DNA of 64,000 nt. It comes from Solimonas_A sp052035235. GTDB taxonomy: Bacteria; Pseudomonadota; Gammaproteobacteria; Nevskiales; Nevskiaceae. The stretch covers positions 45,791 to 109,790 of the forward strand of contig JBPOHT010000020.1 of assembly GCA_052035235.1 (NCBI GenBank), read 5' to 3'. The notes beneath the pieces were generated by a model. The model ran no database searches. It was given only the letters and a program-made list of their open reading frames with translations, and was not told the DNA's origin. The position numbers and the translations under genes are program-made. This document shows, in pieces, positions 41,724 through 50,803 of the stretch. Positions within the stretch are counted from its first letter, which is position 1; the number at the start of each line of letters is the position of its first letter.

Positions 41724-43238
41724 ATGGGTACCGGGATCGACTGGCGGCAGTACCGCTGCGAAAAGTTCTACGACGAGCTGTTCGAGGCGCCCGGCCAGCC
41801 CCGGCCGGCAGCGCGGCATCTGGCCGAATACCTGGACGACCTCTCCGAAACGGAGCTGGGCGAGCGCCGCCTGGCCGCCGAACTGGCGATCCGGGTCATG
41901 GGCATCACCTTCACGGTTTACACCGAAGGCAAGAACGTTGACCGCGCCTGGCCCTTCGACATCATCCCCCGCACCATCCCGCGGACCGAGTGGCAGCGCA
42001 CCGAGGCCGGCCTCAAGCAGCGCGTGCAGGCCCTGAACCACTTCATCCAGGACATCTACGGCGACCAGAAGATCGTCAAGGACAAGGTGTTCCCCGCCAA
42101 CCTGCTGGAGGAGTCGGTCAATTTCCGCCCGCAGTGCGTGGGCATGCGCCCCAAGAACGGCATCTGGGCACACATCTGCGGCAGCGACCTGGTGCGCCAC
42201 TCGGACGGCACGCTGTACGTGCTGGAGGACAACCTGCGGGTGCCCTCCGGCGTCAGCTACATGGTGGAAAACCGCCTGGTGACCAAGCGCGTGTTCCCGG
42301 AAATCTTCGAGAACATGAACATCCTGCCGGTGGACGACTACCCGGCACAGCTCTACGACACCCTGGCGGCGATGTCACCCCGCCCCGGCGAGGTGCCCAA
42401 CATCGTCCTGCTGACCCCGGGCATCTACAACTCGGCCTACTTCGAGCACTGCTGGCTGGCCCAGCAGATGGGCATTGAATTGGTCGAGGGCCAGGACCTG
42501 TCGGTGGGCGATGACGACTGCGTCTACATGCGCACCATCTACGGGCCCCAGCGGGTGGACGTGATCTACCGCCGCATCGACGACCTGTTCCTGGACCCGG
42601 AGGCCTTCAACCCCGACTCCATGCTGGGCGTGAAGGGCGTGATGCGCGCCTGGCTCAAGGGCAAGGTCGCCCTGGTCAACGCACCGGGCGCCGGCGTGGC
42701 CGACGACAAGGTGGTGTATTCCTTCGTGCCGGCGATGATCCGCTACTACCTGGGCGAGGACGCGATCCTGCCCAACGTGCCCAGCTACCTCTGCATGGAT
42801 CCCAAGCAGCGCGACTACGTGCTGGCCAACCTCGACAAGCTGGTGGTCAAGCCGGCCAACGAGTCGGGCGGCTACGGCATGCTGATCGGCCCCAACTCCA
42901 CCAAGGCCCAGCGCGAGCAGTTCCGCGAGCTGATCCTGGCCAACCCGCGCAACTACATGGCCCAGCCCACCCTGTCGCTGTCCACCGCACCAACCCTGAC
43001 CGAAGGCGGCATCGAGCCGCGCCACCTGGACCTGCGCCCCTTCATCCTGTCACGCGGCGACAGCACCTACGTCACCACCGGCGGCCTGACGCGCGTGGCC
43101 ATGGTCAAGGGCTCGCTGGTGGTCAACAGCTCGCAGGGCGGCGGCGCCAAGGACACCTGGATCGTGGACATGGACGGCACAGCCGAGGCCTCGTCGTCGC
43201 AATCGCAATCGCAGTCAACCGGCGCGGAGGCCGCCTGA
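41724..43238 (+). CDS. Circularly permuted type 2 ATP-grasp protein
   Basis: The 504-residue protein belongs to the DUF404/407 circularly permuted ATP-grasp family: RPQCVGMRPKNGIWAHICGSDLVRHSDGTLYVLEDNLRVPSG is the core, with KLVVKPANESGGYGML and the C-terminal HLDLRPFIL. A ligase forming peptide-like bonds is expected. The ATG at 41724 is preferred to a TTG five codons upstream. It sits 28 bases before the alpha-E gene, and near an Anbu peptidase gene, the known partner set. The C-terminus ends in Ser/Gln repeats. Confidence 0.92.
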   Translation: MGTGIDWRQYRCEKFYDELFEAPGQPRPAARHLAEYLDDLSETELGERRLAAELAIRVMGITFTVYTEGKNVDRAWPFDIIPRTIPRTEWQRTEAGLKQRVQALNHFIQDIYGDQKIVKDKVFPANLLEESVNFRPQCVGMRPKNGIWAHICGSDLVRHSDGTLYVLEDNLRVPSGVSYMVENRLVTKRVFPEIFENMNILPVDDYPAQLYDTLAAMSPRPGEVPNIVLLTPGIYNSAYFEHCWLAQQMGIELVEGQDLSVGDDDCVYMRTIYGPQRVDVIYRRIDDLFLDPEAFNPDSMLGVKGVMRAWLKGKVALVNAPGAGVADDKVVYSFVPAMIRYYLGEDAILPNVPSYLCMDPKQRDYVLANLDKLVVKPANESGGYGMLIGPNSTKAQREQFRELILANPRNYMAQPTLSLSTAPTLTEGGIEPRHLDLRPFILSRGDSTYVTTGGLTRVAMVKGSLVVNSSQGGGAKDTWIVDMDGTAEASSSQSQSQSTGAEAA

Positions 43239-43266
43239 TGCCTACATCGTTCGGGGAGAGCCTCTG

Positions 43267-44202
43267 ATGCTCTCGCGCGTCGCTGACAACCTCTACTGGT
43301 TCGGGCGCTACCTGCAGCGGGCCGAGAACACCGCCCGCATCGTCAACGTCCACGGTCACCTGATCTTCGACCTGCCACGGCAGGTCGAATTCGGCTGGCT
43401 GCCCCTGGTGCAGATCCTCGGGCAGGAAGAGCAGTTCCGTGAGCGCTACGAGGGCGCCTCCAGCGAGGCGCAGATCATGCGTTTCCTGCTGCTGGACGAG
43501 CAGAATCCCGCCTCCATCATCTGCTCGCTGCAGAACGCCCGCGAAATCCTGCGCACCATCCGCGAATGTGCGCCGCGCGAGGTCTGGGAGCGGCTCAACG
43601 ACCTGCACTACCTGTTGCAGGAAAAGGGCGACAAGGCCCTCACCCGCTCCAAGCGCCAGGACTTCCTGCAGCAGATCATCGACGGCGCACTGCTGATCTA
43701 CGGCATGATCGGCGCCAACATGAGCACCGATGTGGGCTACCACTTCCTGCGCATCGGCGCGTCGATCGAACAGGCCGACATGACTACGCGCATCATCGAC
43801 GTGCGCTCGTCCAGCCTGATCAAGCCCAAGACCGCCGAGGACCTGGCCCCGTTCCAGAACATCCAGTGGATGGGCGTGCTGCGCTCGCTGATGGCCTACC
43901 AGATGTTCCGCCGCCACGTGCGCGGCCGCGTCAACGGCCCCAACGTGCTGCGCTTCCTGCTGCAGAACCGCGAGTTCCCGCGCAGCGTCACCTACTGCCT
44001 CAACTCCATCTCGCAGACCCTGCCCAAGCTGCCGCCGGACCGCCCGCTGCAGCGCACGCTGGACCGCTGCCGGGCGCTGGTGATGGACGCCGACGTGGAT
44101 CGCCTGATGCTGGGCGGCATCAGCGAAGTGATGGACGAAATCCAGGTGGGCCTGGCCAACGTGCACGACGGCGTCAGCAAGGCCTGGTTCCAGGCGGCCT
44201 GA
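43267..44202 (+). CDS. Alpha-E domain protein
   Basis: The 311-residue all-helical protein begins MLSRVADNLYWFGRYLQRAENTARIV, the alpha-E (DUF403) signature, and has EVWERLNDLHYLL and HFLRIGASIEQADMTTRIIDVR. Alpha-E proteins pair with the permuted ATP-grasp enzyme and, in many genomes, with a transglutaminase-like protease and Anbu. A joint role in making and cleaving an unknown peptide tag has been proposed; no activity is proven. Confidence 0.94.
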   Translation: MLSRVADNLYWFGRYLQRAENTARIVNVHGHLIFDLPRQVEFGWLPLVQILGQEEQFRERYEGASSEAQIMRFLLLDEQNPASIICSLQNAREILRTIRECAPREVWERLNDLHYLLQEKGDKALTRSKRQDFLQQIIDGALLIYGMIGANMSTDVGYHFLRIGASIEQADMTTRIIDVRSSSLIKPKTAEDLAPFQNIQWMGVLRSLMAYQMFRRHVRGRVNGPNVLRFLLQNREFPRSVTYCLNSISQTLPKLPPDRPLQRTLDRCRALVMDADVDRLMLGGISEVMDEIQVGLANVHDGVSKAWFQAA

Positions 44203-44221
44203 GACGGGCGACTCAAAAATC

Positions 44222-44306
44222 CCGTCATGCCGGCGGAAGCCGGCATCCAGTCCCCGAACACCAGGGGAATTTGCGGTACTGGATACCGGCTTTCGCCGGT
44301 ATGACG
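44222..44306. repeat. Inverted-repeat element (CCGTCATGCCGGC type)
   Basis: The left arm (44222-44250) has CCGTCATGCCGGC and ends GCCGGCATCCAG; the right arm (44279-44306) begins CTGGATACCGGC and ends CCGGTATGACG. Each arm is itself a hairpin and together they form a larger imperfect inverted repeat. Elements of this kind, often mistranslated as WIPAFAGMT, are common in proteobacterial genomes. It lies between convergent genes. Confidence 0.75.
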
Positions 44307-44327
44307 TTCAAGGAACGGATGGGCCGT

Positions 44328-45650
44328 CTAGGCCGCCAGCGCCCCGCCCAGGTTGCGGTGCGGCACCGGCTCCGCGAAGCCCTTGACCTGCACCGGCGCC
44401 CGCGGCTCCAGCCGCGTCGGTGCGGCGGCGCCGGCCAACTCCAGCGTGCGCTCCGCGGCCAGGATTTCGCCGTCGGCCGCCTCCTCGCAGAGCCGCGAGG
44501 CCAGGTTCACGGCGGAGCCCACCGCGGTGTACTCGTAGCGGTCGCCCGCGTCGATCGCCCCCACCGTCACCGTGCCACTGGCAATGCCGATACCCACGCC
44601 CAGGGGCGGTGCCCCCACCGACCAGCGTCGCGCCGCGGCGCCCACCACCGCACGGATGCCGTCAGCCATCTCCAGCGCACGGGCGGCATGGTCCGGCACC
44701 GGCAGCGGCGCGCCCACCAGCACCAGGATGCCGTCGCCAGCCAGGTCCTTGATGGTGCCGTCGTAGCGTGCCACCACCTCGCAGGCCAGGCGGTAGTACT
44801 CGCGCAGCACGCCGATTACCTGCACCGAGGTCTGCGCCTGCGAATAGGCGGTGAAGCCGCGCAGGTCCACGCTGACCACGGTCAGCTCCAGGTTGCTCTC
44901 GCGCATGGCCTGCTGTAGGCCGCGCTGGCGCACCAGCTCCGCGACGCGGCGCGACAGGAAGCGCGCCATGAACTCGCCGCGTTGGCCCTGGATCACCAGG
45001 TAGTGCATGGTCGCCGCCAGGATCAGCAGCAGGCCCAGCGTCATGCTCAGCACGGCGGCGTCCTCAGGCATGACCATGGCGAAGCCGAGGAAGGGGGTGG
45101 CGGCGATGCAGCCCAGCGCGCGGACGTATTCCGGCCGGTCCGGCTGGCGGCGCAGGAACAGCAGGCTGCCCACCACGGCGGCGAAAATCGCCAGGAACAG
45201 CGGCCCGGCGAACAGCCAGAACCCGGGGCGCAGCACGGCCTCCAGGCTGCCACTGCCGAAGGCGTTCAGGAAGACGTTGACACGCAGCTCCGGCGCCAGC
45301 AGGCCGGCGGCGGCAAATACCAGGCTGCCGGCCTGGCCGGCGCGCAGCAGGCGGTCGGCAAAACGGGGGTCGAGATCACCGGCGGAGCTCTGCTGGCGCA
45401 CCCGCAGGATCCATTCGAGGAACGCATAGATCGCCAGCGCATCGGCCAAGGCCAGCCAGCGCGCCCAGGTGGGCATCGCGTTCAGGGCATGCAAGGGCAT
45501 GCCCAAACCCACCGACACCCCCATGGCCACCAGGGCCAGGGCCAGCGAGCGGGTGGTGGGCGAGCCGCGGTCGGCGCTCCAGAATGCCAGCGACATGCCG
45601 ATGGCAAGCAGGGCCAGCAGGCCGCTGGGCAACAGCGTCAGCAAATCCAT
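44328..45650 (-). CDS. Membrane class III adenylate/guanylate cyclase
   Basis: The 440-residue protein has about seven membrane helices in its first 225 residues and a C-terminal class III cyclase domain. That domain shows the metal Asp in VVSVDLRGFTAYSQ, a second in GTIKDLAGDGILVLVGAP, and VGIGIASGTVTVGAIDAGDRYEYTAVGSAVNLASRL with the transition-state Asn and Arg. The substrate-specifying positions favour ATP (Lys-Asp in IKDLAGD). The membrane part is not a known sensor domain. It sits tail-to-tail with alpha-E and upstream-adjacent to the Anbu gene on the same strand. Confidence 0.9.
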   Translation of the reverse strand: MDLLTLLPSGLLALLAIGMSLAFWSADRGSPTTRSLALALVAMGVSVGLGMPLHALNAMPTWARWLALADALAIYAFLEWILRVRQQSSAGDLDPRFADRLLRAGQAGSLVFAAAGLLAPELRVNVFLNAFGSGSLEAVLRPGFWLFAGPLFLAIFAAVVGSLLFLRRQPDRPEYVRALGCIAATPFLGFAMVMPEDAAVLSMTLGLLLILAATMHYLVIQGQRGEFMARFLSRRVAELVRQRGLQQAMRESNLELTVVSVDLRGFTAYSQAQTSVQVIGVLREYYRLACEVVARYDGTIKDLAGDGILVLVGAPLPVPDHAARALEMADGIRAVVGAAARRWSVGAPPLGVGIGIASGTVTVGAIDAGDRYEYTAVGSAVNLASRLCEEAADGEILAAERTLELAGAAAPTRLEPRAPVQVKGFAEPVPHRNLGGALAA

Positions 45651-45714
45651 GGATCCCCCGGGACGGTCGGCGCATCTTCGACCGGCCGGGGCGTGGGGGC
45701 AAGCCGCTGCGGGG

Positions 45715-46497
45715 TCAGCCGATCTGCGGCGGCAGGGGCAGGTTCTGCTGGTTGGGGTCCGCTTCCCACTCGAACTTGGGCAGGGCCTCGCGGAACACCT
45801 TCTCCAGCTGCTCGCCCCAGGCCTTCTTCAGGGCGGCGTAATAGGGGGTGTCCAGGTCCAGTCGCAGGCGCCGGGCGATGGCCAGGGAGTCGCGCTGCAT
45901 GATCGCCACGTCCAGCGGCGGGCCCACCGTGAGGTTGGACTTCATGGTGGAGTCCAGCGACACCAGGGCGCAGCGGGCCGCGTCCTCCAGCGAGGTCTGG
46001 CTCATCTTGATCATGCGATCCAGGATCGGCTTGCCGTACTTGCTCTCGCCAATCTGCAGGTAGGGCGTTTCCGGCGAGGTGGCGATGCAGTTGCCTTCCG
46101 GGTACACCAGGTACAGGGCCGGTTCCTCACCCAGGATCTGGCCGCCCAGGATCAGGGTCGCGCGGAAATCCACATTGCTGTATTGCCCGCCCTGCGAAAA
46201 ATCGCGCTGCGAGCGCACCAGCAGCTGGCCGATGTACTCGGCGGCGTCGTACATGTGGCGCACGCTGCGCAGGCTGACGCCGTCCGGGTCGCCGTTCCAG
46301 TCACGCCAGGCGTGGTTCAGCACCGACTGGGTGGTAGCCAGGTTGCCGGCCGACAGCAGGACGAACACACGTTCGCCCGGTATCTCGAAGGTATGCAGCT
46401 TGGGGTGCGAGCGCACGTCGTCCACGCCCGCGGTGGTGCGGGTGTCTCCGGCGAAGACGAGTCCGTCGTTCACCTTGATCGCTACGCAATACGTCAT
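45715..46497 (-). CDS. Proteasome-type peptidase Anbu
   Basis: The 260-residue protein begins MTYCVAIKVNDGLVFAGDTRTTAG, the Anbu start in which Thr2 becomes the N-terminal nucleophile, with the supporting Asp and Lys (HPKLHTFEI). SMT-like ALVSLDSTMKSNLTVGPPLD is conserved. Anbu forms proteasome-like rings or helices in the cytoplasm; its peptidase activity is weak and substrates unknown. Genes for ATP-grasp and alpha-E, usually in one cluster with it, lie 1.5 kb away on the other strand. Confidence 0.94.
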   Translation of the reverse strand: MTYCVAIKVNDGLVFAGDTRTTAGVDDVRSHPKLHTFEIPGERVFVLLSAGNLATTQSVLNHAWRDWNGDPDGVSLRSVRHMYDAAEYIGQLLVRSQRDFSQGGQYSNVDFRATLILGGQILGEEPALYLVYPEGNCIATSPETPYLQIGESKYGKPILDRMIKMSQTSLEDAARCALVSLDSTMKSNLTVGPPLDVAIMQRDSLAIARRLRLDLDTPYYAALKKAWGEQLEKVFREALPKFEWEADPNQQNLPLPPQIG

Positions 46498-46652
46498 CGC
46501 CTCTCGTCTCGCTGGTCTGTCCGGCGGGGGCGGCATTGTAGGTCTGCCCCGACGCCACGCAAATGGCTGGCGCGCCGCAGGTCATGCATACGTCATGCCA
46601 TGCCCCGGCCTCTCCCGGTAGTATGCGGGTATAAACCTTGGGAGAACCAGCA

Positions 46653-47252
46653 ATGACGCAGCGGACCATCGAATTCTTCTGGGATGCAGCCAGTCCCTAC
46701 ACCTACCTGGCGGCCACGCAGATCGAGGCCCTGGCGCAGCGCTGCGACTGCAGCCTGCAATGGCGCCCCTTCGTGCTGGGCAAGGCCTTCGAGGCCACCG
46801 GCAACCGCGCGCCGGCCATGATCCCGGCCAAGGGCAAGTACCTGTTCAAGGACCTGCGGCTCTGGGCCAAGCACTACGGCGTGCCGCTGTTCTTCCCCCG
46901 CGTGTTCCCGGTGAACAGCCTGACCGCCGGCCGCATCGGCTGCGCGCTGCCGCCCGAGCGGGTCGGCGACTGGGCCAAGGCCGTGATGACGGCCTATTGG
47001 ACCAAGGATGCCGACATCAGTCAGGCCGAGGTGCTCAAGGCCGTGGCCGACGCCGCCGGCTTCGACGGCGCCGCCCTGCTGGCCGCGGCGCAGGAGCAGC
47101 CCGCCAAGGACCTGCTGCGCGCCAATACCGACGAGGCCGTGGAACGTGGCGTGTTCGGTGCGCCGACCTTCTTCGTGGAGGGCCAGATGTTCTGGGGCAA
47201 CGACCGCCTGGTGCTGCTGGAGGATTACCTCAACGGCAAGCTGGGGTCCTGA
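46653..47252 (+). CDS. DsbA-fold 2-hydroxychromene-2-carboxylate isomerase family protein
   Basis: The 199-residue protein has the thioredoxin-like fold of the GST-kappa/HCCA isomerase group: FFWDAASPYTYLAATQ at the start (Ser in place of the CxxC), RPFVLGKAFEATGN, and GVFGAPTFFVEGQMFWGNDRL at the end. Members isomerise aromatic-ring degradation products with glutathione or act on unknown substrates. The start ATG follows TTGGGAGAA. It is eight bases before the next gene. Confidence 0.88.
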   Translation: MTQRTIEFFWDAASPYTYLAATQIEALAQRCDCSLQWRPFVLGKAFEATGNRAPAMIPAKGKYLFKDLRLWAKHYGVPLFFPRVFPVNSLTAGRIGCALPPERVGDWAKAVMTAYWTKDADISQAEVLKAVADAAGFDGAALLAAAQEQPAKDLLRANTDEAVERGVFGAPTFFVEGQMFWGNDRLVLLEDYLNGKLGS

Positions 47253-47259
47253 GGCACGC

Positions 47260-48150
47260 ATGCAGGAAGGCCACGACAGCGGCGCCAAGGTCTGGTGGTA
47301 TGCCAACGGCAGCCAGCAGCAGGGACCGATCAGCGCGCAGGAGCTGAAGCGCATCGCCGCCGAAGGCGGCCTGCAGCCTAACGCCCTGCTGTGGCGCGAG
47401 GGCATGGCGGAATGGATCGCAGCGTCCTCGGTGCGCGGCCTTCTGCCGGCGGCCGAGGTGACGCTCCCGGTCCCTCCGCCCGTCCCTCCGCCTCCCCCGC
47501 CCGCCGCGGCTGCGAGAGGCTGGGGCGCCCCGACGGCACCCGAGACCAGCGCTCCGCCGGCCTGGGCCGCCGCCAGCGCTGCCGGCGACGACGCGCCCTG
47601 GTTCGCGGTCTCCACCCGCAAGCTGCTGGTGATGTCGTTCTGCACGCTGACGTTCTACAACCTGTACTGGCTCTACCAGAACTGGGTGAAGATCAAGCAG
47701 CGTGATCGCAGCGACATCATGCCCATCATGCGCACCATCTTCTCGATCTTCTTCGTCCATGGCCTGTTCAGCCGGGTGCGGGACGATGCACTGGCGGCCG
47801 GCCTGCGTCCCTCGTACAGCGCGGGACTGCTGACGGGCCTGTACATCGTGGTTGCGCTGAGCTGGAAGCTGCCGGAACCCTGGGATTGGATCTCGGCACT
47901 GGTCGTGCTGGTGTTCATGCCGGTGCAGGCGCTGGCCAACCAGGTCAATGCCAGCGTCGCGCCAGCACACGACCGCAACGATCGCTACAGCGGACTCAAC
48001 ATAACCGGCATCGTGTTCGGCGGCCTGCTGATGGTGATGACCGTGCTGGGCTCGTTCATGATCGAAGAAGAGGAGCCGGAAGAGCCACGGCGCAGGCCGT
48101 CCAGCTCCGCACCGGTGGCGCTCGCGGTGCCGGGCAGCCTTCAGGCGTAA
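47260..48150 (+). CDS. GYF_2 (DUF4339) and DUF4234-like membrane protein
   Basis: The 296-residue protein joins three parts: a GYF_2 domain (residues about 10-60, WWYANGSQQQGPISAQELKRIAAEG and LLWREGMAEWIAA), a proline/alanine linker, and a membrane domain with four helices beginning STRKLLVMSFCTLTFYNLYWLYQNW, like DUF4234. GYF_2 domains bind peptides; the membrane part is of unknown function. The C-terminus is Glu/Arg-rich. Its last 10 bases overlap the convergent fliK end. Confidence 0.8.
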   Translation: MQEGHDSGAKVWWYANGSQQQGPISAQELKRIAAEGGLQPNALLWREGMAEWIAASSVRGLLPAAEVTLPVPPPVPPPPPPAAAARGWGAPTAPETSAPPAWAAASAAGDDAPWFAVSTRKLLVMSFCTLTFYNLYWLYQNWVKIKQRDRSDIMPIMRTIFSIFFVHGLFSRVRDDALAAGLRPSYSAGLLTGLYIVVALSWKLPEPWDWISALVVLVFMPVQALANQVNASVAPAHDRNDRYSGLNITGIVFGGLLMVMTVLGSFMIEEEEPEEPRRRPSSSAPVALAVPGSLQA

Positions 48151-49007
48151 TCGTCGACCAGGCCAACGCGGTAGAGCCGGCGACCGGTCACCGGCGCCGC
48201 TTCATCGGCCAAGCCCCGCGCCTCGCCGCGACGCGAGACCGGCATCGCCGCGACCTGCGAGCGGCCCATGTCCATGCCCTGCCCGTTCAGCAGGCCGCGC
48301 AGCTGCGGCAACGACTGCGCCAGCAGCTCACGCGTGGCGGCGTTCGCCGCCTGGAAGGACACATCCGCCAGCGAGCCCTGTGTCTCGATGCGGATGCGGA
48401 TCGGCCCCAGTTCCTCCGGGTGCAGGTCGATGGTCGCTTCCGACAGCCCTGATTCCGTGGCCCAGTTGACGCGCTCGCTGAGCGAAGCGCTCCAGTCCGG
48501 ATCGTCCAGCGACAGCGGCGGCAGGGCCGGCGTCGAGGACAGCGGCGCAGCGGGTGCCGCTGTCGCGCTGACGGCGGACTGGGCCGGCAGCGACGCCACC
48601 AGGCTGAATGAGGGAGCGGGGGCCGGAGCGTCCGGCTGCGCCTGCAGCAGCGCCTCGGGAATCTCGGGGTTGGCGGCGATCGGCGCTGCGTCCGGCTCGG
48701 CCGCAACCGCCATTGCGGGCAGATCGATGACAGCATCGGCGGCAACCGGTGCCGGTTGCGCCTGGGTGGCCGGAGGCGGTGCCATGGCCAGCAACCAGTC
48801 CACCAGCCCCGCGCTCGCCGCAGGAGCATCGCTCTCGCCTTCCGGCAAGGGCTCGGCAGCGTCCGTGGCGGGTGGCGCCGCGTCCACGGCATCCGGCAAC
48901 AGCAGGCTGAACATCGGCAGCAGCGTGGCATCCGCCGCAGCCGGAGCGGCCGCATTCGCAGCGGCCGGCGCCGCCGATGGCGCTGTCACCGCGGGCATGG
49001 CCGTCAC
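48141..49007 (-). CDS. fliK: Flagellar hook-length control protein FliK
   Basis: The 288-residue protein has a long Ala/Pro/Asp-rich N-terminal ruler region and the conserved FliK C-domain (LSERVNWATESGLSEATIDLHPEELGPIRIRIETQGSLADVSFQAA). It senses hook length and switches export specificity through FlhB. The start is GTG at 49007, overlapping the fliJ stop as GTGA; an ATG three codons later is possible. At under 300 residues it is shorter than enteric FliK (about 400). Confidence 0.92.
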   Translation of the reverse strand: MTAMPAVTAPSAAPAAANAAAPAAADATLLPMFSLLLPDAVDAAPPATDAAEPLPEGESDAPAASAGLVDWLLAMAPPPATQAQPAPVAADAVIDLPAMAVAAEPDAAPIAANPEIPEALLQAQPDAPAPAPSFSLVASLPAQSAVSATAAPAAPLSSTPALPPLSLDDPDWSASLSERVNWATESGLSEATIDLHPEELGPIRIRIETQGSLADVSFQAANAATRELLAQSLPQLRGLLNGQGMDMGRSQVAAMPVSRRGEARGLADEAAPVTGRRLYRVGLVDDYA

Positions 49008-49438
49008 GGCAGGCTTTCCCGGGCCGCGGCAAAGCGGCGCAGGGCCAGTTCATCCGCGCCGCGCTGCTCGCGGCGCTCGTCCTGGCGCTGCTCACGGCCG
49101 CGATAGCAGGCGGCAAGTTGGTCCAGCACGGAAACGTCGCGGCGCTTGAGCAGCCAGGCGGCGCGCTCGGCCTCCACGGCCAGGCGTGCCTCCTCCACCG
49201 CCTGCACCTGGAAGCGCTCGGCCTCGCGCAGTCGTCCGAGGAAGGCCTGGCGGTTGAGCATCAGTGCCGCCGTGGGGCCGGCCGGGGCGTTGGCGTATTC
49301 GTCGGCGTAGCGGCGCAGCTCCACCAACCGTGCTTCCTGGTCGGCATGGCGGCGCTGTACGTCGGCCAGGCGTCGTGCCGCCTCGTCCTCGCGCTGGTCG
49401 GCGAGCGTCTGCAGCGGTACCAGTCGGCGCGAATTCAT
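49004..49438 (-). CDS. fliJ: Flagellar export chaperone FliJ
   Basis: The 144-residue coiled-coil protein (ADQREDEAARRLADVQRRHADQEARLVELRRYADEY) is the central stalk-like chaperone of the flagellar export ATPase. Family sequence identity is low, but size, coiled coil, FliJ-like Arg-rich C-terminus and position after fliI make the call firm. It is eight bases downstream of fliI. Confidence 0.92.
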   Translation of the reverse strand: MNSRRLVPLQTLADQREDEAARRLADVQRRHADQEARLVELRRYADEYANAPAGPTAALMLNRQAFLGRLREAERFQVQAVEEARLAVEAERAAWLLKRRDVSVLDQLAACYRGREQRQDERREQRGADELALRRFAAARESLP

Positions 49439-49446
49439 TCGTTCCC

Positions 49447-50796
49447 TCAGGTGGTGAGCAGGGCATCCAGTGCGCCGCGGCTGATGTCGAAGCTCGCAGG
49501 CTCGCGCACGTCCTGGCGCAGGAATTCCTCGATGCGTGGCCAGCGGGCGATGGCCGCGTCCACGCGGGCGTCGGAACCCTTCTGGTAGGCGCCGATATTG
49601 ATCAGGTCGCGGTTGCGCTGGTAGGCACTGAACAGTGCCTTGAACTGGCGCATGCGCTGCTGGTGCTCCGGTGCGGTGATCTCGTTGGCCACGCGCGAGA
49701 TCGAGGCCTCGATGTCGATGGCGGGATACAGGCCGGCATCGGCAATGGCGCGCGACAGCACGATATGCCCGTCGAGGATGCCGCGCGCGGTATCGGCGAT
49801 GGGATCGTTGGGATCGTCGCCCTCGGTCAACACGGTGTAGAACGCCGTGATCGAACCGCAGCCGTCGATACCGTTGCCGGCGCGTTCCACCAGTGCCGGC
49901 AGCTTGGCGAACACCGAGGGCGGATAACCCCGCGTGGTCGGCGGCTCGCCCACCGCCAGGCCGATCTCGCGTTGGGCCTGGGCGAAGCGGGTCAGCGAAT
50001 CCATCAGCAGCAACACGTGGCGGCCCTGGTCACGGAAATACTCCGCGATGGCGGTCGCCAGGTAAGCGCCGCGCAGGCGCATCAGCGGCGAGCGGTCGGC
50101 CGGCGTCGCCACCACCACGGCGCGGCGCAGGCCCTCGGGGCCCAGGTTGTGGTCGAGGAAATCGCGCACCTCTCGGCCACGCTCGCCGACCAGGCCCACG
50201 ACGATGACGTCGGCCTTGGTGAAGCGGGTCATCATGCCCAGCAGCGTGGACTTGCCCACGCCGGTGCCGGCGAACAGGCCCAGGCGCTGGCCGCGGCCGA
50301 CGCTGAGCAGGGAGTTGATGGTGCGCACGCCCACGTCCAGCGGCTCGCTGATCGGCGTGCGTGACAGCGGATTGATCGGCGCGCCCTGCAGGCGCGCGTA
50401 GCCATTGCAGTCGAGCCGGCCCTTGCCGTCCAGGGGGCGCCCTTCGCCATCGAGCACGCGGCCCAGCAGGCCCTCGCCCACCGCCACTTCGGCGGCGTGA
50501 CGGATGGGGATCACGCGGGCATTGGGCTTCAGGCCCTGCATGTCGCCGGTGGGCATCAGGAAGGTGCGGTCGCCGGAGAAGCCCACGACCTCGGCCTCCA
50601 GGCCGGTGCCGTCGGCATTGGCCACGCGGCAGCGCGCGCCGATCTGCACCTGGCAGCCCACGGCCTCCAGCGTCAGGCCGACGACCCGCTTGAGCGTGCC
50701 TTCCACCATCAGCGTGCGCGCATGCGCCACCTGGGCGGACTGCGCCTTCAGGCGACGGCTCAGGAACTTGTTGCGGGAGGCGGCGAATTCACTCAT
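49447..50796 (-). CDS. fliI: Flagellum-specific ATPase FliI
   Basis: The 449-residue protein is related to the F1 beta subunit and powers export of flagellar parts. It has Walker A GLFAGTGVGKSTLLGM, VVGLVGERGREVRDF, Walker B HVLLLMDSLTRFAQAQREIGLA and the PPSVFAKLPALVERAG segment. The ATG at 50796 (MSEFAASRNKF) suits the family. It is seven bases after fliH, with which it forms a complex. Confidence 0.97.
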   Translation of the reverse strand: MSEFAASRNKFLSRRLKAQSAQVAHARTLMVEGTLKRVVGLTLEAVGCQVQIGARCRVANADGTGLEAEVVGFSGDRTFLMPTGDMQGLKPNARVIPIRHAAEVAVGEGLLGRVLDGEGRPLDGKGRLDCNGYARLQGAPINPLSRTPISEPLDVGVRTINSLLSVGRGQRLGLFAGTGVGKSTLLGMMTRFTKADVIVVGLVGERGREVRDFLDHNLGPEGLRRAVVVATPADRSPLMRLRGAYLATAIAEYFRDQGRHVLLLMDSLTRFAQAQREIGLAVGEPPTTRGYPPSVFAKLPALVERAGNGIDGCGSITAFYTVLTEGDDPNDPIADTARGILDGHIVLSRAIADAGLYPAIDIEASISRVANEITAPEHQQRMRQFKALFSAYQRNRDLINIGAYQKGSDARVDAAIARWPRIEEFLRQDVREPASFDISRGALDALLTT

Positions 50797-50803
50797 CGGC
50801 AGC

